Counted from the stretch's first letter, positions 1 through 6,613 are shown. The stretch is DNA of 7,433 bases from an uncultured Fretibacterium sp. (GCF_938040765.1 NZ_CALIAA010000031.1:1-7433), one strand, 5' to 3'. The notes: a model not told the origin generated them from the letters alone. Translations and numbers: made by a program.

Positions 1-20
1 ATTTTATCTGATTTTTATTG

Positions 21-26
21 TACAAT
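21..26 (+). promoter_or_regulatory. Possible -10 element upstream of the secreted-protein gene
   Basis: TACAAT lies in a strikingly AT-rich stretch (about 1-36) inside otherwise GC-rich DNA, 54 nt before the ATG at 81. It matches the sigma-70 -10 consensus TATAAT at five of six positions. The matching -35 box would fall at or before the window start, so it cannot be assessed. This is a weak call based on composition and one hexamer. Confidence 0.25.
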
Positions 27-37
27 TAGAGCATAAG

Positions 38-56
38 CCTGTAAAGAAGCTACAGG
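38..56 (+). promoter_or_regulatory. Small inverted repeat in the 5' leader of the secreted-protein gene
   Basis: CCTGTA and TACAGG form a perfect 6-bp inverted repeat around a 7-nt centre (aagaagc). It sits between the possible -10 element and the Shine-Dalgarno-like GGGAG at 64-68. It could be an operator half-site pair or a leader hairpin. A 6-bp repeat can also occur by chance. Confidence 0.25.
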
Positions 57-80
57 AAAAGAAGGGAGTACGGATACGCC

Positions 81-473
81 ATGAGGACAAGGCTGATGCG
101 GTTGGGCGCTGCCATCGCTCTGGCCGCGGCAATGAGCTTTTCGTGCGTGGCCGATTCGAGTGCCGCGATAAACAGGAACAAGCAGAAATACCTCAAAAAG
201 AACCTCCCGCCGCTGGGATGGGAGTATCAGGCCGGCTACACGCTCTGGCGCCTCGAGAGAGGGCTGGCCGCCACCCCGCAGACGTGGCGGAGATACGTTC
301 GGGAGAAGAAATGGAGCCAGCAAAGGGGAAAGGAAAGCGCAGCGGACAAGCTGATCCTGAAATCCCTCGACTGGACCACTGAGGAGCTGGCCGCCCTCCT
401 GGCCGAGCTCGAGGAGACGGTCTCATTCCAGCCCGCGGGCACGGAGACCGTAGGAACGGAGCCGGCTCCCTGA
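81..473 (+). CDS. Small secreted protein of unknown function (130 aa)
   Basis: I do not recognise this protein. Residues 1-29 form a typical Sec signal peptide: a basic n-region (MRTRLMR), a hydrophobic Ala/Leu core (about 8-18) and a likely signal peptidase I site near SSAA (after residue 28 or 29). Cys22 is not in a good lipobox (SFSC), so a lipoprotein is less likely. The mature part is about 100 residues, basic and tryptophan-rich in the middle (LGWEYQAGYTLWRLERGL, about 45-62, and a second Trp/Arg segment to about 79). It then has an acidic helix-like stretch (about 97-113) and a Pro/Thr/Glu tail. No catalytic motif is visible. The ATG at 81 has GGGAG 12 nt upstream, a long spacing. An in-frame ATG at 96 with AAGG closer by is possible but would lose part of the n-region. 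The gene converges on the J-domain gene, so it is not in that operon. Confidence 0.75.
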   Translation: MRTRLMRLGAAIALAAAMSFSCVADSSAAINRNKQKYLKKNLPPLGWEYQAGYTLWRLERGLAATPQTWRRYVREKKWSQQRGKESAADKLILKSLDWTTEELAALLAELEETVSFQPAGTETVGTEPAP

Positions 474-485
474 GGGACGCCGGCT
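460..485. terminator. Strong hairpin between convergent genes, possible bidirectional terminator
   Basis: AGCCGGC (460-466) pairs with GCCGGCT (479-485). The stem continues inward as TCCC/GGGA around the loop TGA, with a single bulged C at 478. The loop is the stop codon of the plus-strand gene (471-473). The outer stem reaches the stop codon of the minus-strand J-domain gene (484-486). There is no T-tract on either side, so a classical intrinsic terminator is not proven. A 3'-end stabilising or Rho-assisted structure is equally plausible. Confidence 0.4.
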
Positions 486-1527
486 AACCTTCGTTCCTCC
501 GGGTCAGGACGCGGCTCCAGACCCGGACGGCCGGGGAAGGGTGCTCCCAAAGCGCCTCCAGGCGCTCTCGAAACCGGTGCGCGGCCATGGGGAAACGTTG
601 TTTCATGGCGCAGAGCAGCGGTACCAGCACGCGCTCGTCGTCCTGATCCAACAGGCGCAGCAGGACCTTGTCCGAGGGGGAGACGCCCCCGGGCCAATAC
701 CGCAACAGCAGGGCCGCGCCGTCGGCCTTCGCCCGACCCAGATAGCGGTCCATGAGGACCGGGTCCGGCTCTATCCCCATCCTCAGACCGAGGAGGGCGG
801 AGAGCAGAGGGTCCGGCATGTCCCCGGCGCGGCACGCCGATTCCTCCGCCAGGCGCCTTCGGCACTCGGGCCTCAGCGGAAGGGCCGCGACCAGCCGGGC
901 CGTCCGGTCGTCGATCTCGTGGCGGCGCAGGAGCTCTCCGACGGCCCGCAGGACCTCCTCCCGATTCGCCAAGGTCCCAAGGCGTCCCAGGGCGAGGTAT
1001 CGCACGGCGGCGACCGGAGAGGCCAGCCGGACCAGGAGCTCGCCGAGGAATCCACGGTCCGCCTCCTTCTCCAACTGAGCCCAATGCTCGGAAAGGGCTT
1101 TCTCGTAACGCTCCAGGACGCGGCCGACGCGCTCGTCCCGCATCCGGCTGCGGCGCTCCTCCTCCCGACGCTCGGCCTCCCGCACGGCCTCGGCTTCCGC
1201 TTGGGCGCGTTCGGCACGCCTGCGGTACCAGGCGAGGGGGTCAGGCCAGGGGCGCCGGGCCGGCTGCCGAACGGAGGCCCCGGAGGGACAGCGTTTCAGT
1301 TCCTCGGCGGACAGCCCCTTCAAAAACGTGTAGGCCCCGGTGATCTCCTGAAAGCGGTACGATCCCTGACGGCCCGTCACGTCCGGGTGGCAGGTGCGCG
1401 CAAGCCGCCGGAACGCCGACCGCACGTCCGCGGCCGTCGCCCCGGGGGCGAGCCCCAACACCCTCAAGCTGTACGTTACCTCTGCCGAAAGATTCACGTT
1501 CACGTCAACCTCTGCTCGTCGAAACAT
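484..1527 (-). CDS. J-domain co-chaperone with coiled-coil and HEAT-like C-terminal part
   Basis: The protein should stimulate the ATPase of an Hsp70 and deliver a client to it. From the ATG at 1527 it is 347 aa. A J-domain spans about residues 18-70, with the diagnostic HPD tripeptide at 47-49 (CHPDVTG), a basic helix II before it (VRSAFRRLARTC) and a helix III-like segment after it. It has no Gly/Phe linker and no CxxCxGxG zinc fingers, so it is a class C (type III) J protein rather than DnaJ. A long, charged Arg/Glu-rich segment (about 100-153) predicts a helix or coiled coil. Residues from about 160 to the end are Leu/Ala/Arg-rich helical repeats resembling HEAT or Armadillo units. The gene lies directly after the Hsp70 gene, and the pair is probably a dedicated chaperone system. 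Start choice is open: TTG at 1533 (2 nt after the Hsp70 stop), ATG at 1527 (8 nt after), or GTG at 1503 with the best Shine-Dalgarno (AGAGG, 5 nt spacing). All keep the J-domain intact. Confidence 0.85.
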   Translation of the reverse strand: MFRRAEVDVNVNLSAEVTYSLRVLGLAPGATAADVRSAFRRLARTCHPDVTGRQGSYRFQEITGAYTFLKGLSAEELKRCPSGASVRQPARRPWPDPLAWYRRRAERAQAEAEAVREAERREEERRSRMRDERVGRVLERYEKALSEHWAQLEKEADRGFLGELLVRLASPVAAVRYLALGRLGTLANREEVLRAVGELLRRHEIDDRTARLVAALPLRPECRRRLAEESACRAGDMPDPLLSALLGLRMGIEPDPVLMDRYLGRAKADGAALLLRYWPGGVSPSDKVLLRLLDQDDERVLVPLLCAMKQRFPMAAHRFRERLEALWEHPSPAVRVWSRVLTRRNEG

Positions 1528-1535
1528 CGACAAAA

Positions 1536-3104
1536 TCAGGATACCGCAGTTTCCAAATCCTTCACCAGTTCCTCGATCAACTCCGCCGTCCCGGCGTCGA
1601 AGGGCATGCCCTCGGCCCGGCGCACCAGGGCGTGCAGCCGATCCTGATGCTCCTCCGAGAGCGCGGTCTCCAGCGCGGCGAGGGTCAGCTTCAGCTCCCG
1701 AAGGCGCTGTACCTCCCCGGCGGCCTCGTTTTCATGCGGCCTGCCCGGGGGCGGCGAGAGCAGCGGAATCTCCACGCGTTCGCCCGTCCCGCGGCGGAGC
1801 TCCGCCGCAAGGCATCCGGACGCCGAGACCTCGCAGCAGAGACGAAGCGTCTCGCCCTCCAGGACCTCGAGCTCCAGGGAGGCCAGACGCAGCCCCTCGG
1901 TCCTCAGCTCGTTGGGCGACTGGCGCAGTTCCAGGACCGAGCGGCCGGATCGGCCCGCCCTCAGCTCCACCGACGACCGCACGGGAAGGGTGGAGTTCTC
2001 CGGCAGGACCCGCAGGGCCACCCCCTCCCAGAGCGCCGTGAGCTCCCCGGACAAAATGTCCAGCAGCAGGCGCTCCCGCCCCGAACGGGTGTAGAGCGCC
2101 GCGCCGCGCACCACGGCGTCCTCGGCGCAGAGGCTCAGGCGTTCCGGCCGGGCCACCTCCCGCTCCAGGACCTCGCGCAGCAGGGGTATCCGGCTGGAGC
2201 CGCCGACCAGAAGCAGGTGGTCAGGGCCGTACCGTTCCCAGAGCCGACGCACGATGTGGACGAGGCGGCGGATCGGGAAGCGCATCAGGCGCTCCAGCTC
2301 CTCGCGCCGGACCGTCAGAGGGGGCAGAGCCCGTCCCTCCAGGGGGGGCGGCGTCCAGTCGAGGGCGAGACACTCGGAGAGGGCGACCTTCATCCGCTCC
2401 GCCTCCATCACCAGGGCGCGCCAGCGTGGGTCCGTGGAGGGCAGAGGGGCCAGCAACAGACGTTCCCGCAGCCAGTCCGCGAGGGCCAGGTCGAAGTCGT
2501 AACCTCCGATCCCGTCACTGCCGACGCTCTCCAGCACCTGCCACACCCCCTCGCCGCTCTCGACGACGGAGAGGTCCACGGTCCCGGCACCGAAGTCCAA
2601 AACCAGAAAACGGCCCTCCCGCCCAAAGGAGAGCGCAGCCGCGGTCGGCTCCGCCACAATTCGGGCCTCGTGCAGCCCGGCCGCGTCCGCGGCCCGGACC
2701 ATGGCCTCCCTCTGAGCCAGGGAAAAACAGGCGGGGACCGCCAGGACGCAGGAGGAGACGAAGACCCCCAAGTGCGCCTCCGCGTCCTCCCTGAGGGCGG
2801 AGAGCAGCGGGACGAGCAAATCGTGCGCCGCATGACCTCTCCCATCCAGAACCGCCCGAAAGGGGCTGCCCACCCGGCGCTTGACGTCCCACCAGACGTC
2901 CTCGGAACCGTTCAGGGCCATCCGCACCGCGTCCTCCCCCACGTGCCATTCCCCGTCCCACCCCACGACGGACGGGGTCGAGAGGGAACCCCATCGGTTC
3001 CTTATCGCCTCCACGGCCCCCAGCTCGTTCACGTAGGAGCAGAGGGCGTTGCGCGTGCCCAGATCGATGCCGATGGAGACGGACTCGGACTTCATACGGG
3101 ACAT
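1536..3104 (-). CDS. Short, divergent Hsp70-family chaperone (DnaK/HscC-like)
   Basis: This is an ATP-dependent Hsp70 of 522 aa, against about 640 for DnaK and about 556 for E. coli HscC. Motifs in order are phosphate-1 IGIDLGTRNALCSY (11-24), the catalytic-lysine segment VKRRVG (K75), VPACFSLAQREAM (123-135), AEPTAAALSFG (151-161), phosphate-2 LDFGAGTVDLSVV (169-181), GIGGYDFD (198-205) and adenosine motif LLLVGGSSRIP (297-307). The hydrophobic interdomain linker RLLLDI (345-350) is kept, so allosteric coupling is likely. What follows is reduced: about 100 residues of beta-rich segment, then a helical tail of only about 60 residues in place of the full DnaK lid. ATG at 3104 has GGGGAG 8 nt upstream. 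ATG at 3095 overlaps the mtaB stop as ATGA and is an equally good start (519 aa). The gene sits between mtaB and the J-domain gene. I infer a specialised rather than housekeeping Hsp70. No grpE or hrcA is in the window. Confidence 0.9.
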   Translation of the reverse strand: MSRMKSESVSIGIDLGTRNALCSYVNELGAVEAIRNRWGSLSTPSVVGWDGEWHVGEDAVRMALNGSEDVWWDVKRRVGSPFRAVLDGRGHAAHDLLVPLLSALREDAEAHLGVFVSSCVLAVPACFSLAQREAMVRAADAAGLHEARIVAEPTAAALSFGREGRFLVLDFGAGTVDLSVVESGEGVWQVLESVGSDGIGGYDFDLALADWLRERLLLAPLPSTDPRWRALVMEAERMKVALSECLALDWTPPPLEGRALPPLTVRREELERLMRFPIRRLVHIVRRLWERYGPDHLLLVGGSSRIPLLREVLEREVARPERLSLCAEDAVVRGAALYTRSGRERLLLDILSGELTALWEGVALRVLPENSTLPVRSSVELRAGRSGRSVLELRQSPNELRTEGLRLASLELEVLEGETLRLCCEVSASGCLAAELRRGTGERVEIPLLSPPPGRPHENEAAGEVQRLRELKLTLAALETALSEEHQDRLHALVRRAEGMPFDAGTAELIEELVKDLETAVS

Positions 3105-4408
3105 CCTCTGAGCTCCCCCCCCGACGCGGAATCGATGCGGAGCCGGACGGAGCGCCCGACCTCCGCCCCGCCCTCCCAGGCCGCCGGCAGGAAGTGCGGC
3201 GTGTAGCCGCTGCAGCGTCCCCCCTCGGGCAGGACCGGGAGGGTCCGACCGACGAAGCGGGCGGCGTAGGCGTCCAGGAGCTCGTTCCCCAGCGCCGCGG
3301 CCTCGGCGGCACGGTCGGAGAGCGCGGCGGGGCTCACCCGGCCCTCGAACGACGCGGCCGGGGTGCCCCGGCGCGGCGAGTAGGGAAAGACGTGGGCGCG
3401 CCCGATCCCCGCACGACGCATCAGCCGCAGCGTATTCCCGAAGGCGCTCTCGTCCTCGCCGGGGAACCCCACCAGGACGTCGCTGCTGATGTGAAGGTCG
3501 TCCCCCAGCCGCTCGCGAGCCCGGCCGCAGATCCGGGCAAAATCGTCGGCCGTATAGCCGCGGCGCATACGGCTCAGGACCCCGTCGTCCCCGCTCTGGA
3601 GCGGAAGGTGCAGGTGCGGGCAGAAGACGGGGCTCTCCCCCAGGGCCTCCAGGAGGGCGTCCGAGAGCGCGAAGGGCTCCAGGGACCCCAGGCGAAGCCG
3701 CTCCAGCCCCGGCAGGGCCGAGAGTGCGCGCACCAACTCCGCGAGGGACGACCCCGTATCCCGTCCGTACATGCCCAGGTGGATCCCGGTCAGGACGATC
3801 TCCCTGCACCCGGCGTCCAGAAGGCGCCGGGCCTCGTCCATCGCACGGTCCGCGGGCCGGCTCACGGAACGGCCCCGCAGGAACGGAATGACGCAGTAGG
3901 AGCAGAAATGATCGCACCCCTCCTGCACTTTCAGGAAGGCGCGCGTGTGGAACACCGGGCGCGCAGCGGGAAGCTCCTCCCACCTCCGGTCCCGGAGCAG
4001 ATCGGAGCGGAGGTCGCGGAAGGCCCGGCCGTCCCGGACCATGGCCTCGAGGGCGTCGGTCAGCTCGCCCTTCCTCCGGTTGCCGACCAGGATGTCGGCG
4101 CCCAGCTCCCGAGCCTCGTCCGCCGCGGCCCCCTGCGCCCAGCAGCCGCACACGGCGACGACCCCGGCCTCCCCGACGGTCCGGCGGGCGCGCCGTACCG
4201 CCTGCCGGCACTTGCGGTCCGCCTCCGCCGTTACGGAACAGCTGACGATCACCGCGGCGGAGCAGCCCTCCGGGTCCCGCGTCACGAGGGCTCCGCGCGC
4301 CTCCAGGTCCCCGGCCAGGAAGTCCCCCTCGCAGAGGTTCGAGCGGCATCCCAGGACGTGGACCCAGACGGACCGCCCCCTCAGGTCCGGGGATGGAGCT
4401 GCGTTCAC
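3092..4408 (-). CDS. mtaB: tRNA (N6-threonylcarbamoyladenosine(37)-C2)-methylthiotransferase MtaB
   Basis: This radical-SAM methylthiotransferase is expected to convert t6A37 to ms2t6A37 in ANN-decoding tRNAs. It has 438 aa, normal for the family. The N-terminal UPF0004 domain supplies the auxiliary Fe-S cluster cysteines: C21 (LGCRSNLCEGD), C57 (VSCSVT) and C89 (CGCWAQ). The radical-SAM core carries CX3CX2C at C165, C169 and C172 (EGCDHFCSYCVIPFLRGR). Later conserved stretches are GCREIVLTGIHLGMYG (about 200-215), HLPLQSGDD (267-275) and SDVLVGFPGE (309-318). The last 50-60 residues match the position of a TRAM RNA-binding domain. The usual NTCSVT motif reads VSCSVT here, a mild change that keeps the cysteine. 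The GTG start at 4408 overlaps the prmA stop by 4 nt (GTGA), so translation is probably coupled. Its Shine-Dalgarno is weak (GCGGGC). MtaB is preferred over MiaB because of the EGCDxFCSYCxIPFLRGR form and the linkage to prmA and chaperone genes. RimO is unlikely. Confidence 0.9.
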   Translation of the reverse strand: MNAAPSPDLRGRSVWVHVLGCRSNLCEGDFLAGDLEARGALVTRDPEGCSAAVIVSCSVTAEADRKCRQAVRRARRTVGEAGVVAVCGCWAQGAAADEARELGADILVGNRRKGELTDALEAMVRDGRAFRDLRSDLLRDRRWEELPAARPVFHTRAFLKVQEGCDHFCSYCVIPFLRGRSVSRPADRAMDEARRLLDAGCREIVLTGIHLGMYGRDTGSSLAELVRALSALPGLERLRLGSLEPFALSDALLEALGESPVFCPHLHLPLQSGDDGVLSRMRRGYTADDFARICGRARERLGDDLHISSDVLVGFPGEDESAFGNTLRLMRRAGIGRAHVFPYSPRRGTPAASFEGRVSPAALSDRAAEAAALGNELLDAYAARFVGRTLPVLPEGGRCSGYTPHFLPAAWEGGAEVGRSVRLRIDSASGGELRGCPV

Positions 4409-5400
4409 GCCCGCCGTGCGGGCCGGGCCCGGCAGCCCCACCAGTCCCCCAGACGCAGCTCCCGCTCCGCGGCCAGTCCCGCCGCGGGCAGGGCGGAAAG
4501 GAAGGGCTCCCGCTCGGACACCGTCATCCCGGAGAAGATCGCGGACCCCGTCGGTCTCAGCACGCGCAGCACGTCCGGCAGCAGAGCCAGGTTCGGCTCC
4601 AAAAGGATGTTGGCCGTCAGCAGGTCGGCGTCCGCCTCCACGCCCTTCAGGAGGTCCCCTGCGGCCAGGTCGCAGAGGATGGGGGGCAGGCCGTTCAGCT
4701 CCATGTTGCGCCGCACCTCGCCGAGCGTCGCCGGGTCCAGGTCGCGGGCCACAGCGTGCGCGGCCCCCAGCTTCAGCGCGGCGATGAAGAGGATGCCGGT
4801 ACCCGTCCCGACGTCGACGATCGTATCGTCCTTCCGCACGGCCTCCTCCAGAAGCTCGAGCGCGATGCGCGTGCTCTCGTGATAGCCGGTCCCGAAGGCG
4901 GAGGCCGGGTAGATGAGGATCGGAATCCGCCCCTCGGGCGCGGAGTCCCTGTGCCATGGGGCCATGACGACGAGCTCACGCCCCGCCTCGAGCGGGGGGA
5001 AGGCCTCCAGGTGCTGCGTGTGCCAGGGGCGGTCCTCCACCTTGCCGTGCGCGCGCAGCGCGATGCCGGGGAAGTCGGCCAGCAGTTCCCTCAGCTCCGC
5101 GAGCAGCGCGCCGATCTCCCGGGAGCTGCGGTAGGCCGCCCGCAGCACCAGCCCGTCCCCCTCCTCGAAGAGCTCCGACCCCATGGCCCCGGAGAGCGCG
5201 GCGAGGTCGAACAGGCGCTCCTCCGTCCACGCGGGGTTTTTGTTCCCGTCCCCGCCGCTCTCCGCCTCGAATTCGACGCTCCACCAGAAACCGGGGCCGC
5301 CGTCGGGCTGCGGGGTTCCGTACAGGTCGTCAGAAGGCAAACCGATCACTCCCAAACATTTCGGGCACGCCGGAGAAATCCGCAGCGGACCCTTTTTCAT
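4405..5400 (-). CDS. prmA: Ribosomal protein L11 methyltransferase-like protein (PrmA)
   Basis: This is an S-adenosylmethionine-dependent class I methyltransferase. The family trimethylates ribosomal protein L11 in the cytoplasm. From the ATG at 5400 it has 331 aa (the family is usually about 290-320). The poorly conserved N-terminal part contains FWWSVEFEAE (38-47), where PrmA proteins normally begin. YPASAFGTGYHEST (164-177) is the PrmA-type pre-domain motif. SAM motif I is VDVGTGTGILFIAALKLGA (195-213), followed by the acidic residue near D220-D222 and RNMELNGL (231-238). NILLEPNLALLP (264-275) stands for the family's NILA motif. The match is clear but divergent, so the target could differ. 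The gene heads a minus-strand operon with mtaB, Hsp70 and J-domain genes. The start is uncertain. The first 25 residues, including CPKC, have no counterpart I recognise. A TTG at 5340 has GGGAG at 8 nt spacing and would give 311 aa. A GTG at 5412 is also in frame. Confidence 0.82.
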   Translation of the reverse strand: MKKGPLRISPACPKCLGVIGLPSDDLYGTPQPDGGPGFWWSVEFEAESGGDGNKNPAWTEERLFDLAALSGAMGSELFEEGDGLVLRAAYRSSREIGALLAELRELLADFPGIALRAHGKVEDRPWHTQHLEAFPPLEAGRELVVMAPWHRDSAPEGRIPILIYPASAFGTGYHESTRIALELLEEAVRKDDTIVDVGTGTGILFIAALKLGAAHAVARDLDPATLGEVRRNMELNGLPPILCDLAAGDLLKGVEADADLLTANILLEPNLALLPDVLRVLRPTGSAIFSGMTVSEREPFLSALPAAGLAAERELRLGDWWGCRARPARRA

Positions 5401-5424
5401 ATTTATATCCACATTCTATTTTAC
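5401..5424 (-). promoter_or_regulatory. AT-rich promoter-like block for the prmA-mtaB-Hsp70-J operon
   Basis: Read on the minus strand, this block holds TATAAAT (5407-5401) and TAAAAT about 12 nt upstream, the only AT-rich patch in the divergent intergenic region. Either fits a sigma-70 -10 element. No convincing TTGACA is found 16-18 nt upstream of either. If TATAAAT is used, transcription would begin near 5395, after the ATG at 5400. That would favour the prmA start at 5340. Confidence 0.35.
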
Positions 5425-5493
5425 TACGGGCGAAGAAGCGGAGGGCGCGATGCCATCGGGGCCCTACGTTCAAGCCCCCGGACAGCCTTTCGC

Positions 5494-5518
5494 GGCGGCG
5501 GTGTACTTTCCCGCCGTC
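5494..5518 (+). promoter_or_regulatory. GC-rich stem-loop in the divergent intergenic region
   Basis: CGGCGG (5496-5501) and CCGCCG (5511-5516) form a perfect 6-bp inverted repeat around tgtactttc. It can extend by a G-T and a G-C pair to 5494-5518. It lies between the divergent prmA and manA genes, about 75 nt before the manA start. It could be an operator or a 5' UTR element. No T-tract follows, so it is not called a terminator. Confidence 0.25.
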
Positions 5519-5537
5519 CTGAGGTAGGATGACAGGC

Positions 5538-5612
5538 ATGAATACGGACCGTTCCGGAAACAAGGTCCGGCACGAGGAAAAGGAGGCTGCGGCATGGAAC
5601 CCTTTACGCTGA
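5538..5612 (+). CDS. Possible upstream ORF (24 aa) overlapping the manA start
   Basis: An ATG at 5538 opens a 24-codon frame (begins MNTDRSGNKV, ends AAAWNPLR) that stops with TGA at 5610-5612, 19 nt inside manA in another frame. AGGA 8 nt before the ATG is a moderate Shine-Dalgarno. The peptide resembles nothing I know. The frame spans an inverted repeat, CGGACC (5545-5550) with GGTCCG (5564-5569). It may be a leader peptide coupled to manA, but a frame this short is easily found by chance. Confidence 0.2.
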   Translation: MNTDRSGNKVRHEEKEAAAWNPLR

Positions 5613-6613
5613 CCCCCGCCTGCAAGGATTACCTCTGGGGTGGGAGGCGCCTGAAGGACGATTGGGGAATGAGGACCGACCTCGAAACGGTCGCGGAGAG
5701 CTGGGAGCTGTCCGCCCACCCTGCCGGGGACGGCGTCGTTGCCGACGGTCCCTGGGAGGGACGCCCGTTCTCGGAGGCCGTTCGGGCACACCCGGAGATC
5801 GTGTCCCGCCGACACGGGCCGGACGATCCCTTTCCCCTGCTGGTGAAGCTCATCGACGCCCGGCTCCCCCTCTCCGTCCAGGTCCACCCGGACGACGCCT
5901 ACGCCGCCCGCGTCGAGCACGGCCCGGGCAAGACGGAGATGTGGCTCGTCCTGGACCACGAGCCCGGTGCGTTCCTCTACCTGGGATTCGAGCGGGAGCT
6001 CACAAGGGAGGAGCTGGAGCGCCGCATCGGGGACGGAAGCCTGACCGACGTGCTTCACAGGGTGGAGGTGCGAAAGGGCGACCGTTTTTTCATCCCCGCA
6101 GGCACGATCCACGCCATCGGGGGCGGCATCCTGATCGCCGAGGTGCAGCAGAGCTCCGACCTCACCTACCGCGTCTTCGACTACGGCCGGACGGGGCCGG
6201 ACGGGAGATCCCGCCCGCTTCACGTGGCCAAGGCGCTCGACGTCATGCGCCCGGGCCCTGCCGGCCTCGCCGTCCCGGGTGCGTCCCCCGCGCGTCCCGT
6301 TCCGGGCGGCACGTTGGAGCGTCTGGCCGATTGTCCCTGTTTTCGGGCGGAGGTCCTGGACCTGTCCGGACGCTGGGAACGTGCTGCGGACGGGGACACG
6401 TTTCACTCCCTGCTCTGCCTGGACGGGACGGCTGCACTCCGTGCCGGCTCCACCGTACTGAGCGCCCGGAAGGGCGCCAGCCTCTTCGTCCCGGCCGACG
6501 CGGGGCCCTTTGCCCTGGAGGGCTCGGCCCGCTTCCTGCTCACGTCGCTGGGAGACCGGGAAAAAGGGCTTCACCAGAGCTGGCCGTCCGCTTATAAACC
6601 TCATTCACGGTAA
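5594..6613 (+). CDS. manA: Mannose-6-phosphate isomerase, class I short form (ManA)
   Basis: This zinc-dependent cytoplasmic isomerase interconverts mannose 6-phosphate and fructose 6-phosphate, feeding mannose into glycolysis or supplying GDP-mannose precursors for surface glycans. At 339 aa it matches the short Bacillus ManA/Pmi type. Visible features are the N-terminal YLWGGRRL (13-20), ESWELSAHP (35-43), the zinc and active-site segment LSVQVHPDDAYA (93-104, Q96 and H98), GKTEMWLVL (112-120, metal ligand E115), PAGTIHAIGGG (168-178, metal ligand H173) and EVQQSSDLTYRVFDYGR (183-199). The last is the family signature with the catalytic arginine. The C-terminal 100 residues form a second, less conserved cupin half. 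The start is well set: AAGGAGG ends 7 nt before the ATG at 5594. The gene stands alone, divergent from the prmA operon, and I see no clear terminator after its TAA at 6611. The sequence does not show whether its main role is catabolic or biosynthetic. Confidence 0.93.
   Translation: MEPFTLTPACKDYLWGGRRLKDDWGMRTDLETVAESWELSAHPAGDGVVADGPWEGRPFSEAVRAHPEIVSRRHGPDDPFPLLVKLIDARLPLSVQVHPDDAYAARVEHGPGKTEMWLVLDHEPGAFLYLGFERELTREELERRIGDGSLTDVLHRVEVRKGDRFFIPAGTIHAIGGGILIAEVQQSSDLTYRVFDYGRTGPDGRSRPLHVAKALDVMRPGPAGLAVPGASPARPVPGGTLERLADCPCFRAEVLDLSGRWERAADGDTFHSLLCLDGTAALRAGSTVLSARKGASLFVPADAGPFALEGSARFLLTSLGDREKGLHQSWPSAYKPHSR

Noticed and set aside
541..1647. Plus-strand open frame of 368 codons opposite the J-domain gene
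   Set aside because: It has no recognisable domain and skewed composition, and the opposite strand encodes a clear J-domain with HPD.
1632..3206. Plus-strand open frame of 524 codons opposite the Hsp70 gene
   Set aside because: It is an antisense shadow caused by high third-position GC. The minus strand carries all Hsp70 motifs in order.
3105..4349. Long upstream extension of the Hsp70 reading frame (frame stays open to 4349)
   Set aside because: It overlaps all of mtaB in another frame, is rich in Gly/Arg/Pro as expected of a GC-rich shadow frame, and has no homology to Hsp70. The real N-terminus is MSRMKSESVSIGIDLG or MKSESVSIGIDLG.
4409..4957. Extension of the mtaB frame upstream to 4957
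   Set aside because: It is a shadow of prmA. The UPF0004 domain begins just after the GTG at 4408, which also forms a GTGA overlap with the prmA stop.
5330..6604. Minus-strand open frame of 424 codons opposite manA
   Set aside because: manA on the plus strand is complete, with metal ligands and a strong Shine-Dalgarno. The antisense frame shows no motif.
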